DNA of 64,000 nucleotides from Ustulina deusta (Eukaryota > Ascomycota > Sordariomycetes > Xylariales > Xylariaceae), in NCBI GenBank assembly GCA_023159155.1, contig JAJNNX010000007.1:248001-312000 (forward strand), given 5' to 3'. A program made the position numbers and the translations under genes. The notes below the pieces were generated by a model. That model did not search any database, was not told where the DNA came from, and was given only the letters and a program-made list of their open reading frames with translations. Of this stretch, positions 1-10,774 are shown one piece after another. The number at the start of each line of letters is the position of its first letter. The first letter of the stretch is position 1.

Positions 1-7
1 TCTCTAG

Positions 8-1412
8 CTAGCATCGTCAGTTCCAACTGCAGGCGGTGTCTATCACTGGGCGACCATCGCCGGAGGTCCTCGCTGGGGCCGGATGTTAGGTTTTTTTACA
101 GGTTGGATCAACTTTTTTGGCTGGATGTTTGATTTGGCGTCCTTAATACAAATCACGGCCAACGTCGTCATCCAGTTGTATGCAACATATCATCAAGCGA
201 CGTACGTTTCCGAAGCATGGCACGTCTACATTGCGTACGTCGCCCTGCTCTGGTTGTCGACTCTGTTTGTTATTTTTGCCAATCGGTTAGTGCCATACAC
301 TCAAACTCTCGGCATGTTCTTCGTCATAGTCGGTGGCGTAGTCACTATCATAGTCATTGCAGCTATGCCAAAGACTCACGCCTCCAACCACTTCGTTTGG
401 GGCTCATTTAACGAGAACAACTTGACTGGCTGGCAGGGCGGCGTGGCCTTTCTATTAGGGGTGTTGAACGGCGCCTTTACAATCGGTACGCCCGATGCGA
501 TCACTCACATCGCCGAAGAGCTTCCTCATCCTAAGAGAGATCTGCCGAAAGCCATTGGACTACAGATTATTCTTGGATTTTCATTCGCATTCGTCTTCGC
601 TATCGCTCTAAGCTACGCCATTACAGATATCTCACAGCTGCAAGGCGGTATCAACACATACCCATTGGCCGGGATCTACCAGCAGGCAACTCGGAGCGCC
701 CCGGCGACCTTTGGTCTCCTTTTTATCTTGTTTCTCACTAGCCTATGTTGTTGCATTGGGACTGTGCTTACGAATTCGCGGACATATTGGGCACTTGCTC
801 GGGACAATGCCGTCCCCTTCTCATCATTCTTTGGCCAAGTCAACGAATCGCTTAGTTGTCCCATCGAGGCTACGATATTTGTCTGTATTTTCGCCACGGG
901 TCTAGGTGCCATACCACTCGGAAGTTCAAGCGCATTCTTGGCTTTAACGGGTTCATTTATTGTTCTCACAACAGTCTCTTACGCCATACCTTTCACTGCG
1001 AATGTGGTCACTGGTCGGAAGTATTTCCCAGCTGGTCCTTTCCACCTGGGGAAACTGGGCAATATTATCAACTTGGTAGCCGTATTGCTGATTGCTCTAT
1101 TCGACATATTCTTCTTCTTCCGTAAGAAACTCTGGTCAATGAGAGTGAATGATTTATATATCGCTAACCGATACCAAAGCATACTCGCTTCCTACAACCG
1201 TCGAATCGATGAACTACAACAGCGTGATTCTTGTTGGCACCATCGCAGTATCAGTTATCTGGTGGCTGGTACATGCCACCCACCATTACCCGGGACCAAA
1301 GGTCATGCAATTGTACATCCACGACGATAATAGTCCTTTAAACAGCCCCGGAATTCTCGAGAAACCGCATGGAACAGAAAACCTACCGGCGGATGAGGAG
1401 GTCTCTGCCTAA
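8..1412 (+). CDS. Amino-acid/choline/GABA-type permease (APC superfamily), 3' part
   Basis: Plasma-membrane transporter of the fungal choline/GABA permease group. The left edge cuts it: TAG at 5-7 looks like an intron 3' end, and the first readable residues (LASSVPTAGGVYHWA) match the early family motif. Coding sequence runs 8-1121 and 1180-1412. The intron 1122-1179 has donor GTAAGA, branch GCTAAC and acceptor AAAG, and restores the family motif PYSLPTTVESMNY before the last membrane span. About 448 residues are visible, against roughly 520 for a full protein. Other family marks are GTPDAITHIAEE, ALARDNAVPF and a series of hydrophobic spans. The cytoplasmic tail is short and acidic. The substrate cannot be told from sequence; choline, GABA or another amine are all possible. 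Confidence 0.88.
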
Positions 1413-2344
1413 TGTACCTCGTATCAGAAACCACAAGTTACAGTCTATTTGTTATAGATAAATACAGGAAATCGTACATAACATAGCTCATTTATACCAC
1501 ATGACTACTACCTCGCTGCACCACCCTGTTCCCTCTCGACTAGATTCTGCACAGCAACCACGTCAACTTATCTTGGCCCTGAAGACATAGGCACTCCAGT
1601 CGTCGTTTATAATTACATGAGTCTTGCATACTTTCACCTGATTAGAAGCATAACCAACATCCAAGCAGGATGTCTTGAACCCACTACAGTCGAATAGGAA
1701 GTCCGGAGATCCTACGCCGGCTTCACCTCTACCGGATCGAGGTTAGTTAACATGTGCTGTAGACTTAAGGTGGGGTCAGGAAAATCGTCGAAGAGTTGTA
1801 CTTCGTGCTCTTACCAAAGTGAGATAGATTTTTCCAGAAGAATAAGCAATCGGCATTTAAAAGCATGAGCTCGTAGTCTTACTGTTTTGTTTCGTCTGTT
1901 TGTTTCCTTGAGGATGGATAACTCTGTGAACTAAGAAGATACTGGGTCAACCTTCATCTCCAAATAGGTATGGTCGACCTCTCGATTCAGGGGTTCCCCA
2001 ATTCTTCAACCCTGGCATTCCCACTCTGCTGGTGTCCGCCGTCGTGCCATTCTTGCGCCCGCGGATTCCCATTGCTGGAGAATATAACTAGGCGAGTTCA
2101 AAAGCCGCAGTTTATGGCCTCATTGGGGAAAAAACCAACAGGTTCTACACCAGTTGAGGGCTACGAAGGCCGGCAATGTGGAATCGGGAATGAGTCTAGA
2201 CCCCGAGTTGAACTCGAGGTACGTATTGATGGAGCTTGTTTATCCGCAGTCAAGACTCGACACGCGCCGGCCGCCAGTCCAAAGAATGATCTACGGAAGG
2301 ATAGGTCCCTAGCTTTAACAACAATGTTACGTCATCCATCTTGA
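1413..2344. other. Intergenic region between permease and mannanase
   Basis: No supported gene. A 124-codon open frame at 1970-2344 has no recognisable domain and reads like promoter DNA. The right part is the upstream region of the mannanase gene. Confidence 0.6.
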
Positions 2345-2350
2345 GGCTAA
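2345..2350 (+). promoter_or_regulatory. GGCTAA motif, XlnR/Xyr1-type candidate site
   Basis: GGCTAA lies about 26 bases before the TATA element of a secreted mannanase. XlnR/Xyr1 regulators of plant cell-wall hydrolase genes bind GGCTAA-like hexamers. One hexamer is weak evidence alone; the position and the gene it serves make it plausible. Confidence 0.35.
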
Positions 2351-2375
2351 CAGTCTTTGATATTCTGAATGACGA

Positions 2376-2382
2376 TATATAA
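2376..2382 (+). promoter_or_regulatory. TATA box of the mannanase gene
   Basis: TATATAA lies about 126 bases before the mannanase ATG, a normal spacing for an inducible secreted-enzyme gene. Assignment is by position only. Confidence 0.5.
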
Positions 2383-2507
2383 GTATTTAAACTATTCTCA
2401 ATCTTGACAATGTAGGCCTTTGCTCACCTGTCCTTCCTGTGCTAAGACGCAACTCTTGAGCTGGCCCGTTCAGTGATCAAGTGTCCCGGAAGCCAGACTT
2501 ATCTAAG

Positions 2508-4417
2508 ATGAAGGCCGTCACTACCGGGCTTATTGCCCTCGCGGGTACCGTCTCAGCCACTGTCCCTCTATATGGCCAATGCGGTGGCATAGGTTACTCG
2601 GGAGAGACTGCGTGCGTTTCCGGTGCCTTCTGCCAGTATCTAAATGACTATTATTCGCAGTGCGTGGCGGGTATGGAGACTCTTTTTCTTCTTGTTTCAA
2701 TGGGTTTAAATGAGGGAGATAGGCTAGATCAGAACACAATACGGAAGGACAGGAGAATATAGCTAACAAGATAATTCAGGTACTGGCTCAACAACGTTGA
2801 GCACGACCACTAAGGCCTCGGCGACGACCACCACCACAACGACTAAGGTCTCAACGACAAAGGCTACAACGACAACCGCAGGCACCCCAGCCCCTACGAC
2901 ATTCTCATCAGCTGACGGTCTGAATGTGAGTAAGATATGGACGGTCACTATCCGCTTATCCAGATATACACCAGGAGAAAGGACCGCCCGTTCTCCACCC
3001 GGTCAATCTTCCAAGGAGGCTGAACACCCCCCCCTGAAACTCATCCGAAAGGGAAGTGCTGATTTTTTTTTTTTACTTCCAAAGTTCCAAATCGATGGCG
3101 AGACGGGTTACTTCGCAGGCACAAACTCGTACTGGATCGGGTTCCTGACGAACGACGCTGACATCGACACGGCCCTCGATGACCTGGTAGACGCGGGGCT
3201 GAAGATCCTGCGCGTCTGGGGCTTCAACGACGTCACGTCGACGCCGCAGTCGGGCACCGTGTGGTTCCAGCTGCTGTCGGCCTCGGGGTCCACGATCAAC
3301 ACGGGCGCCGACGGGCTTCAGCGTCTCGACTACGTTGTCTCGGCCGCCGAGCAGAGGGGCATCAAGCTGATCATCAACTTTGTGAATAACTGGAGCGACT
3401 ACGGCGGCATCCCTGCTGTAAGTACCTACCTACCTACCTACCTACCTACCTACCTACCCGCTCGCTCGCTCTCTTTCATCCTGACGCGGTGACCGTGGGT
3501 TCGCCGAGGAGGGCCCTGCCCGACAACACGAAGCCGCAGTAGAAAACCCCCCCAACTAACATGGACGCGCAGTACGTCACGGCCTTCGGCGGCTCCGCGA
3601 CAAGCTGGTACACGAACGCGGCGGCGCAGGCGCAATACAAGACGTACATCTCGGCCGTGGTGTCGCGGTACGCGTCGTCGCCGGCCGTGTTCGCGTGGGA
3701 GCTGGCCAACGAGCCGCGCTGCAACGGGTGCGCCGCCTCGGTCCTCACGACCTGGGCCACCGAGATCTCGGCGTACATCAAGTCGCTCGACCCGGCGCAC
3801 ATGGTGGCGCTCGGCGACGAGGGCTTCGGGCTCGCCACCGGCGGCGACGGCAGCTACCCCTTCACGTACGGCGAGGGCCTCGACTTCGAGGCCAACCTGC
3901 AGATCGCCTCCCTCGACTTCGCCACCTTCCACCTCTACCCCAGCTCGTGGGGCACTTCCAACGATTGGGGCAATCTGTGGATCACGACCCACGCCGCCGC
4001 TTGCGAAGCCGCTGGAAAACCGTGCTTATTCGAGGAGTGTGAGTTTTTTATTTTTTATTTTATTTTATTTTTCCCCTTCTCCTGTCGTAGTCTTTCTTTC
4101 TTTATCTAGATGTTGGTTTCGGTGTTCTCTCGCATTCCCCCCCCCCCCCATCTGAAGTACTACTGTCTCTGTCAGTCAAGCTAACGAAATCTGCTCCCCC
4201 AGACGGAGTGACGTACGATCATTGCACAATCGAGGCCCCGTGGCAGGAAACCGCGCTCGCTTCCACGGGCGTGTCTGCCGATCTGTTCTGGCAGCTTGGC
4301 ACGACTCTCAGTTATGGCCAGACCTCCGATGACGGGAATACTATCTTCACGGGGACGAGTGACTGGACTTGCTTGGTGACGGACCATGTAGCCGCAATTG
4401 GATCGGCAGAAACGTAG
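2508..4417 (+). CDS. Secreted GH5_7 endo-1,4-beta-mannanase with N-terminal CBM1
   Basis: Hydrolyses beta-1,4-mannan in plant cell walls outside the cell. Five exons: 2508-2670, 2780-2925, 3085-3417, 3573-4038, 4203-4417 (440 residues). The first exon encodes a signal peptide (cleavage near residue 17-18) and a CBM1 cellulose-binding module ([13 protein letters not shown] to YYSQC). A Thr/Ser/Lys-rich linker follows, then the GH5 barrel from [20 protein letters not shown]. The likely acid/base is Glu261 in [12 protein letters not shown] and the nucleophile is the Glu369 of FEEYG. Branch points are GCTAAC (intron 1) and ACTAAC (intron 3). Intron 2 (2926-3084) is 159 nt with no in-frame stop, so retention would keep the frame. 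Exons 3-4 are much more GC-rich at third positions than the surrounding intergenic DNA. Confidence 0.93.
3423..3458 (+). repeat. (TACC)9 microsatellite inside mannanase intron 3
   Basis: Nine perfect TACC units start directly after the intron donor GTAAG. The same unit recurs in many intergenic stretches of this window. Confidence 0.95.
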
Positions 4418-4869
4418 GGATCTCGTCGGGCGATAGTGGGTGGGCTGAGCTTGGAATTGGGATCAAAAGCGCCGTAGTATGTTTCATCACGGCTGTTGCA
4501 CGCAGCTGTGTTCAGTTTACGAATGGCTTCATCCGTAGTATGACTATTTACATTATCACTTGTGAAATGAATTGTTGTTACAATAGGCAACGGGTTTCAT
4601 CTGTTTTATTGGAGGCAAGGGACTCAACATTTATGGAAGAGCAGCTAGCAATACCTCGACTCATAATCCTTGACCAAATGAATATATACAAAGCGAGTCC
4701 ACGCCTGTTCCGAGGATATCAAATAACGCCTATGAATACAGACGGACAGCGTACCAACCAGACCAGTACACAAACCGTAGCTAAATACCACATAACACCA
4801 TGTCCTTTGAACTTATTTGAGACCCAATCCGTAGACACCCTGCTATGACATCGTCTGTCTTTGATCACC
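4418..4869. other. Convergent intergenic region
   Basis: Lies between the ends of the mannanase gene and the minus-strand IQ-motif gene. It should hold both 3' untranslated regions. No RNA gene or further coding signal seen. Confidence 0.6.
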
Positions 4870-6957
4870 CTACTCCCCGTCTTTTCGTTCAGATGGTGTC
4901 CTAGGCCGTATGCCCAACTTCTGCAGGATCTTCACACTCGCTTTATTCTCCTCGCGTTTCCTCTCTTCGATCTCGCGTTCCTTTTCCAGCACCCGCCTCT
5001 CCTTCGCCGCACTCTGACTCTTATCCCACGCCTCTTCCTCCATTCTCCTCGCCTCCTCGGGCCTGAAAACCTTCATCTTCTTCACGCTCAGCTTCCTCAG
5101 CGCCTCCTTCCCCTTGCGCCGCGTCTTCAAGTACATCTCGAGCCCCACCAACACGGCATAGCTGCGGCTGATGCTGACGTGCGACATGTCAACGCCCTCC
5201 TCCTCCAAACTATGCACGAAGGCCCGGAAATTCGACGCCGGTGGGCGGTAGTGCCCCGAGAGGGGCGAGAGGCTGGATAATCTGCCGTTTTTGACCTTGA
5301 TTAATCCCGCGGCCGAGATCCGTGCCCCCTGTAGGAAAGAGCTGTGCTGGAACGCGCCGCTCGCCTTGATCCCCACGTAGAGTCGGAATGAGGTGTCTGC
5401 CACGAAGATCCACGTGTTCTTGCGCACCGACTTGCGCAACAGCCTATTGAAGATGGTCGCGGCCGACACGTGCTTGATCTTCTTGACGCCCTTTGCGTTG
5501 TCGAGGTCTGCGTTGGCGTATTTCGCCGCTCTGGCGGCTTCGAGCTCATCTTCTCGTGACGAGTAGCCAGAGGAACCTGACCGCGAGCTAGAGCGGTCTC
5601 GGGGGTGATCACGGAAATCGGAATTATCGTGTGCTCGGTCTTGCGTATGTCTCTCTACCTCGGGCGAGAAAGCCGGTGTCGGGTCATCTGCGGGAACTAT
5701 GCCATGGATGCTGTCTTTCCACTCTTCCGTAGTATCTATGCGGATTCCATTTTTTGCCCACACTAGCCGGCCTTCGTGATCAACTTTCACTAGATAATGT
5801 TGTCTCTCCTCGCGATTCAGATACCGTACACACTCGCGATCCAGCCTCTCCCGCGGGCACGTCGGCAAACCCAAGTCCTTGCCCTCGCCATAATCTAGCC
5901 AGTAGAAGAAGTTCTCGTTCGTGTCCGATCGCTTCCACTCTTCGTGGTACGTGCGTAAGTTTGAGCCATACCGGTGCTTGAGATCCACCATTTCGAGAAA
6001 ATACTGCAACCCCATCATGCGCGCATGTTTTCGCCGCTTCGCCTGCGCTTTTTCCCTTTTCCGCCGCGCGGCTTCTCGCTTTGTGGTGTCCATCCGCGCC
6101 AATTCCTCGCTATCAAGCGACGACGACGAGCCGCTTGAGGCGGAATGATCTGAGTCCTCATCCCCGCCCGCCCGCCGCGCAATCGTAGCTACTTTCATCC
6201 AATTCCGGCGTGCATGCGATCTGCTTGTGCTAGGTCTATTCACACCATCGCCATTTACGCCTTCGAAGTCGGAGCTCGGAACCTGGTCTTCCCTCGCCCG
6301 AGGCTTCGTTACTTCTGCCCACTGCGCATCTCTGATTGCGTGTGTCCACCTCGTGCTTGCATCTATTCCTAACCCCTGCATCTCTCGTCGCACACGATAC
6401 CCACGATAGCTGCGCTGGATAACCGTGGCAGCTTTAGCCCTCAGGTGTCCGGGGTCTCCATTTTCGCCTGCAGTTCCACCGTCACCGTCACCGTCACCGT
6501 CACCGTTGTCATCGTTACTGTTACCCCTTGGCCGGGAATCTGATAATCGATGTATCTGATGTCCCTGCACCGCTTCGTCTGCCCTCTTCCCCTTGTCCTC
6601 TTCTAAAACCTTGGCCTTCATGAAGTCGCGCCGGGCCTCCATACTCTTGCGCGCAGCCACTTTATCACGACGCCGCAGGTCGTTATCGCGGCGTCTGTGC
6701 TCCTCTTCTCTTTCTTCCTGAACGCTGCACAGCCGGTCAAAATCCAGGCCTGACGGCGGCTGCAGCGAATCCAGATACTGCTGACGAGGCGATGGTGGTA
6801 ATTCCCATTGCCCAGACTCTGCTGCTGTCGTGGATAGTCGTAGTGGTGGGGTTTGGCCTGCTGGGGATGCCGGGGATGGGGATCTGGGATGTGTTGTGCC
6901 ACAGTCCGCTAGCGTTTCTTCATGTCCTTTCGTAGTGGGCTTCTGCGTTTCAACCAT
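4870..6957 (-). CDS. IQ-motif calmodulin-binding protein, IQM-like
   Basis: Single-exon protein of 695 residues. An IQ motif (AATVIQRSYRGYRVRREMQ, about residues 176-194) should bind calmodulin. The conserved core from about residue 317 (LQYFLEMVDLKHRYG, then FFYWLDYGEGKDLGLPTCPR) to about 640 resembles the plant IQM family and its fungal relatives. It includes HSSFLQGARISAAG and LSPLSGHYRPPASNF. The N-terminal third is charged and low-complexity, with a short Gly-Asp run encoded by a hexamer repeat. The C-terminus is a Lys/Glu-rich likely coiled coil. The ATG is the first in the frame. Biochemical function in fungi is unknown to me; a calcium/calmodulin role is inferred from the IQ motif. 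Confidence 0.85.
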   Translation of the reverse strand: MVETQKPTTKGHEETLADCGTTHPRSPSPASPAGQTPPLRLSTTAAESGQWELPPSPRQQYLDSLQPPSGLDFDRLCSVQEEREEEHRRRDNDLRRRDKVAARKSMEARRDFMKAKVLEEDKGKRADEAVQGHQIHRLSDSRPRGNSNDDNGDGDGDGDGGTAGENGDPGHLRAKAATVIQRSYRGYRVRREMQGLGIDASTRWTHAIRDAQWAEVTKPRAREDQVPSSDFEGVNGDGVNRPSTSRSHARRNWMKVATIARRAGGDEDSDHSASSGSSSSLDSEELARMDTTKREAARRKREKAQAKRRKHARMMGLQYFLEMVDLKHRYGSNLRTYHEEWKRSDTNENFFYWLDYGEGKDLGLPTCPRERLDRECVRYLNREERQHYLVKVDHEGRLVWAKNGIRIDTTEEWKDSIHGIVPADDPTPAFSPEVERHTQDRAHDNSDFRDHPRDRSSSRSGSSGYSSREDELEAARAAKYANADLDNAKGVKKIKHVSAATIFNRLLRKSVRKNTWIFVADTSFRLYVGIKASGAFQHSSFLQGARISAAGLIKVKNGRLSSLSPLSGHYRPPASNFRAFVHSLEEEGVDMSHVSISRSYAVLVGLEMYLKTRRKGKEALRKLSVKKMKVFRPEEARRMEEEAWDKSQSAAKERRVLEKEREIEERKREENKASVKILQKLGIRPRTPSERKDGE
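6481..6504 (+). repeat. (GTCACC)4 hexamer repeat in the IQM-like gene
   Basis: Four perfect hexamers. On the minus strand they encode alternating Gly-Asp at about residues 152-160 of the IQM-like protein. Length variation here would keep the frame. Confidence 0.9.
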
Positions 6958-7665
6958 TTTTGACTAGAACGCCATAGGGGTTTGGGATTTCCTTGAGTTT
7001 GATGCGGATATGGGCAGGTTGTAGATCTATCGTCAGTCGTGGCGTTTTGGTTTGCCTTGGCAGAGATTTAGATTGGTGGTCATCATCGGCCTGTAACCAC
7101 TGAATTCCAGAACCAAACAAGTATAACGAGAACGAACTCCATTCCTGTCTAAGTATCTACAATTTAGGCAACAAGACCATTTCGATGTCTACCTCATACG
7201 TAAGTGGCTATTTTAGAAATAGAAAATGCGAAAGAACGTTCGCCAAGGTAGGCAGTTATTCATGCTCGAAATGACGTAATTCAGCCATCACGACCGGTTC
7301 TCGGCATTGTGCAGATAGTGTACAGTTGTTGTCAATGACCTACCCGGCAATAAAATGGAGCTCCTACCAGGGTGGCTAATTGCTGGGGCAACTTTATTTC
7401 AACGGCGTGAACAGAGGTAATTACCTACTTCTGAAACTGGGGTATGGTCTTTGGATAGTAGGGGGTTTTATCACTTATTCTTCGAATAAACCATCGGAAT
7501 CTTCATGAAGTTTTGAGGCTTCCCTTAAATAAGAAATTCGAAAATAGAAAGACGGCACTTGTTAGGTGAGACTATTCTTAGCTCTTGAAAATGTGCTGAA
7601 GATTACAAGCCTTAGTTTTCAAGAATTAATAGCCGATATACGGCATTACTTGGTTGAACAATCAA
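6958..7665. other. Intergenic region upstream of the IQM-like gene
   Basis: No gene supported. It holds the promoter of the IQM-like gene and the 3' flank of the decayed hydrolase. Confidence 0.6.
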
Positions 7666-9166
7666 TCATACATGTGCCAGATTTGATTGTTCTCGCAGCG
7701 ACGCTTTCGCTCCCAAGGAGGTATTCAACATAAGACGCTGCCTAGTGCTCGGCTTCACCACAAGCATTGCCCATTCGAGATTAGCGTCGAGGAAATCCGT
7801 CATTACATTGAAGGCTGCGGTGGCATTATGGTGAAAATTGAGGTTGTGACTTGAGTGCGGATGAACATACGGCACGAATGGCTTTGCATTCTTGAACACT
7901 GCTCGTGCGGCCCCCTCGGAGATACCCTCGCACTCGCCGTCGCAGATGACATAGCCATTCTTACCAGTCATGGCCTAGTTGGTAGCTTGTTGGTTCCCAA
8001 TCTAGTTCGAGATATCTGTACGAACTGAGCTCACATGGAAGAGAAGCAGTCAAAGTCAAAAGCTACTTACCAACATAGGACCGGTAAAGTCACTAGCACC
8101 CAGATCATCGTCAATGAGTGTTTCAATTTTGGGAAAAGTGAACGGGTTCTTGATCCATTCCAGCAAGCGGGCCACGTCTACATTGTAGTATAGATGCTTG
8201 AAATATCGAGGAGATCGTTCTCAGCGTAAAGCACACTGTCTTTGTCTTTGGTCCCCCGAAATCCACAATTCACGTATTGATATTGGCAATCCCATCAACC
8301 CAAGTTAAATACCCGGTGTCAAATTCGCCGAATTTAGGAGTGTTCTGCAGTGATTCCACGCGAGGGGCGGAGAATCGGACAATGCCATTTGTATTAATCA
8401 CACTTGTATTGTAGTTAATACCCGTTAAAATGGCAGCGTCAAAGAGTCTCGGGTGCGAAGCCATTGTGTAGTGTGCGATATAGTCGCCGAGAGCGAAGCC
8501 CATTGCTAGATAGAACTTTACAAGGGGCCCTAGAGTTGCCCGTATGCTAGCCGGATCTCACCAAGGCTGCCAACTCCTTAAGTACCTCACGTTGCATTCT
8601 GGACTGGTTTTTATACCCCCGGGGGTCTAGTCCTGTCAATGTCTGCTACACCTAAAGAGAAGACCATGAAGTAGCTTCGAAAGATAAGAGGGTAAAGCCT
8701 ACTTGTCGGATTTGCCGTTTCCTAGACGATCGTAACAGAACACCGAGTACCCTTTGCTGACGGCGTATTGGACAAAGTTGCGCTCTTCTGGCTTGAATGG
8801 TGAATTCCAGTGGGCACGAGCCAAACTGACTCCATGAGTAGCTAGTATGGCAGTATTTGACTTGGGTAAGGTCTTCGGTTAACAGAAATATGTAGCGATA
8901 CTGTAAGTCTCGGTCTCGGTCACGGTTGTTCCATATTTAATCCCTAGATAATGAGCAGACGGACGGTTGTGACCATAGTAAGGAAATCCTGGAGAGCGTA
9001 GCCATCTCGCCATCGTGGGTTGCATACGAAATTATCGGATATAATTGTGACGGGAATATTATACTCGTTACATTTTGCGCTAGGCGCATAGTACGAATGC
9101 TCGTAAGACCGCACATACGATGTAGAAGCTGACAGTAAGAAGAAGACGTAAAGTTCTTAGATGCAT
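7666..9166 (-). pseudogene. Decayed secreted alpha/beta-hydrolase
   Basis: The minus strand reads as one fungal secreted alpha/beta-hydrolase spread over several frames. The order is: hydrophobic signal-like start at 9166 (MHLRTLRLLLTVSF); frame change; NEYNIPVTIISDNF; frame change; YGTTVTETETYSIATYF; TAA at 8879-8881; LATHGVSLARAHW and FCYDRLGNGKSDK; a likely intron; TAG at 8547-8549; frame change; GFALGDYIAHYTMASHPRLF; further stops and a frame change near 8240; FPKIETLIDDDLGASDF; an intron; and TGKNGYVICDGECEG with HPHSSHNLNFHHN. The nucleophile elbow, normally GHSxG, reads LAMGF, so the catalytic Ser is gone. Both clear stops could arise from CAA/CAG by C-to-T change. The substrate of the ancestor is unknown. 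Confidence 0.85.
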
Positions 9167-10774
9167 TTTCGAACGTCTTGAGACAAGTATGTCAAGAATA
9201 ATCATGTTGGCTGATTGTCCTAAGTGTTAAGACTTCCTTACTGCACAGGTCTCAGTTGTCGACTTACATAACATCTTGAAGCTACTCTCACAGTATCATC
9301 GAGACCATGATTAGAGACCCGATCAAGGAGAGAGAGATTTTCGGGACCTCCGACTATGAGCCGCTTACTGAGATTGACTCGCGGATATAAATTCGAAGGA
9401 ATGTTTACAAGTTGTTGGGCTGACTTAGAAGCAAGGCCCCCGATTTTAGGCATGTGAGCCTAAACCCGCACGCCCACGCCTCGAAGCATCAGCTTCATAG
9501 ATCGATCGGTATGGAATGGTAATAAAACAGTATTTCCGCGGAAAAATAGAAGCAGGGCAGTTCCATAATGGGATTAAAATTCAGTTTCCGCAAATCTTCT
9601 GGTTCCAATCAAAGGCTTATCGGATTAGACCTAGATACAGCTAAAACTGTTGGGCTTTCCAAAGTAAATATCGTGGGGCACTCGAAGACGAGTGTAGGAT
9701 AGTTTAACGAACCCTAGGTTGAACTTTTACTTATTTGAAACATAAAAAATAGAGTATTATTACTTTTGGCTTCTTCGAGAGGAGGTGCTTATTCGAACCT
9801 GATCTTGGGGCTCCTCCTGCCCGGGGCCATAAAACGCTGGGGAGGTCTAAGGTCAGAGCTTACAGGCTAGATATCACACTAGAGAGAACAACGGCCAAAA
9901 AAGAAGACAAGAGGAAAAAGCAACAGATCGCTCCTGTAAATGAGTTGCACATGGCAAAGTGACCCTGCATATGAAATGCAGGTGTACATGATGTAACTTT
10001 CATGCCTCGTGGAGATAGTTTAAGTAGTACATACCTCACCAACGCTCCTCAGCACCGTACCATCATATGTAGTAGTACCTCAGGGATGTGTCACATCGGG
10101 TGTAGCCCCGGGAGCCGCATGTAGCTCGATCTAGATAAAGTTTGTTACCTGTTGACCCCCAAACAAACCCCGTGTCGCATTGACTTAATACTAGTACTTA
10201 GCTAGGTACCTACGTACTGTAGGCACTTACCAAGGCAGATACTTTATCGCCAGGTACCTACCTACACAAGATGCACCAGGTACCATCGGTATCGCTGCCA
10301 GTGATCATTCAGTTCAGCGGTAGACGTGCTGTAACATAGCTCCTCCAGCGTAGCAAAAGGAAGTGGGATTGTCCCTGCTATTGGATTAGATTTCATCAGT
10401 ACTTACCTAGCTCGGTATCATATATAAGGGATTTACAGTAAAGTACCTACATGTATAATTGAAGTCAATGGTCAAAGTTCAATCTAAATTTATATCGTGA
10501 GTCACCACTGTGGTAAAGTTAGTCTTCGCTTCTCGACGGCCCTATCCCGTTAAACAGTCTGTCTTAGTGGTAGGAGACCAATGCCACTACCCACTGGGGG
10601 AATCCGACTTGCTGGGTGGGGAGTCTAGCTGTAATCCCCAATTTACAGGTCAATTGGTTTTGAAAGGAGGTGAAGAGACTGGGAAGTCAATCAGCCATGC
10701 ACCCAGGGAAAACAGAGTAAAAACCTGCACACTGTCAACCCTCGTAGTAATGGTCACATTGCCAGCTCCCTCCG
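9167..10774. other. Intergenic region rich in GGTACCT motifs
   Basis: No coding signal supported. The stretch near 10190-10290 contains repeated AGGTACCTACC and GTACCTA words of the dispersed family seen elsewhere in the window. The right end is the promoter of the SAS4-domain gene. Confidence 0.55.

Noticed and set aside
1970..2344. 124-codon open frame before the mannanase
   Set aside because: No domain, and it lies in the expected promoter region.
2481..2507. Upstream start for the mannanase
   Set aside because: The frame opens with GTG; the ATG at 2508 begins a proper signal peptide.
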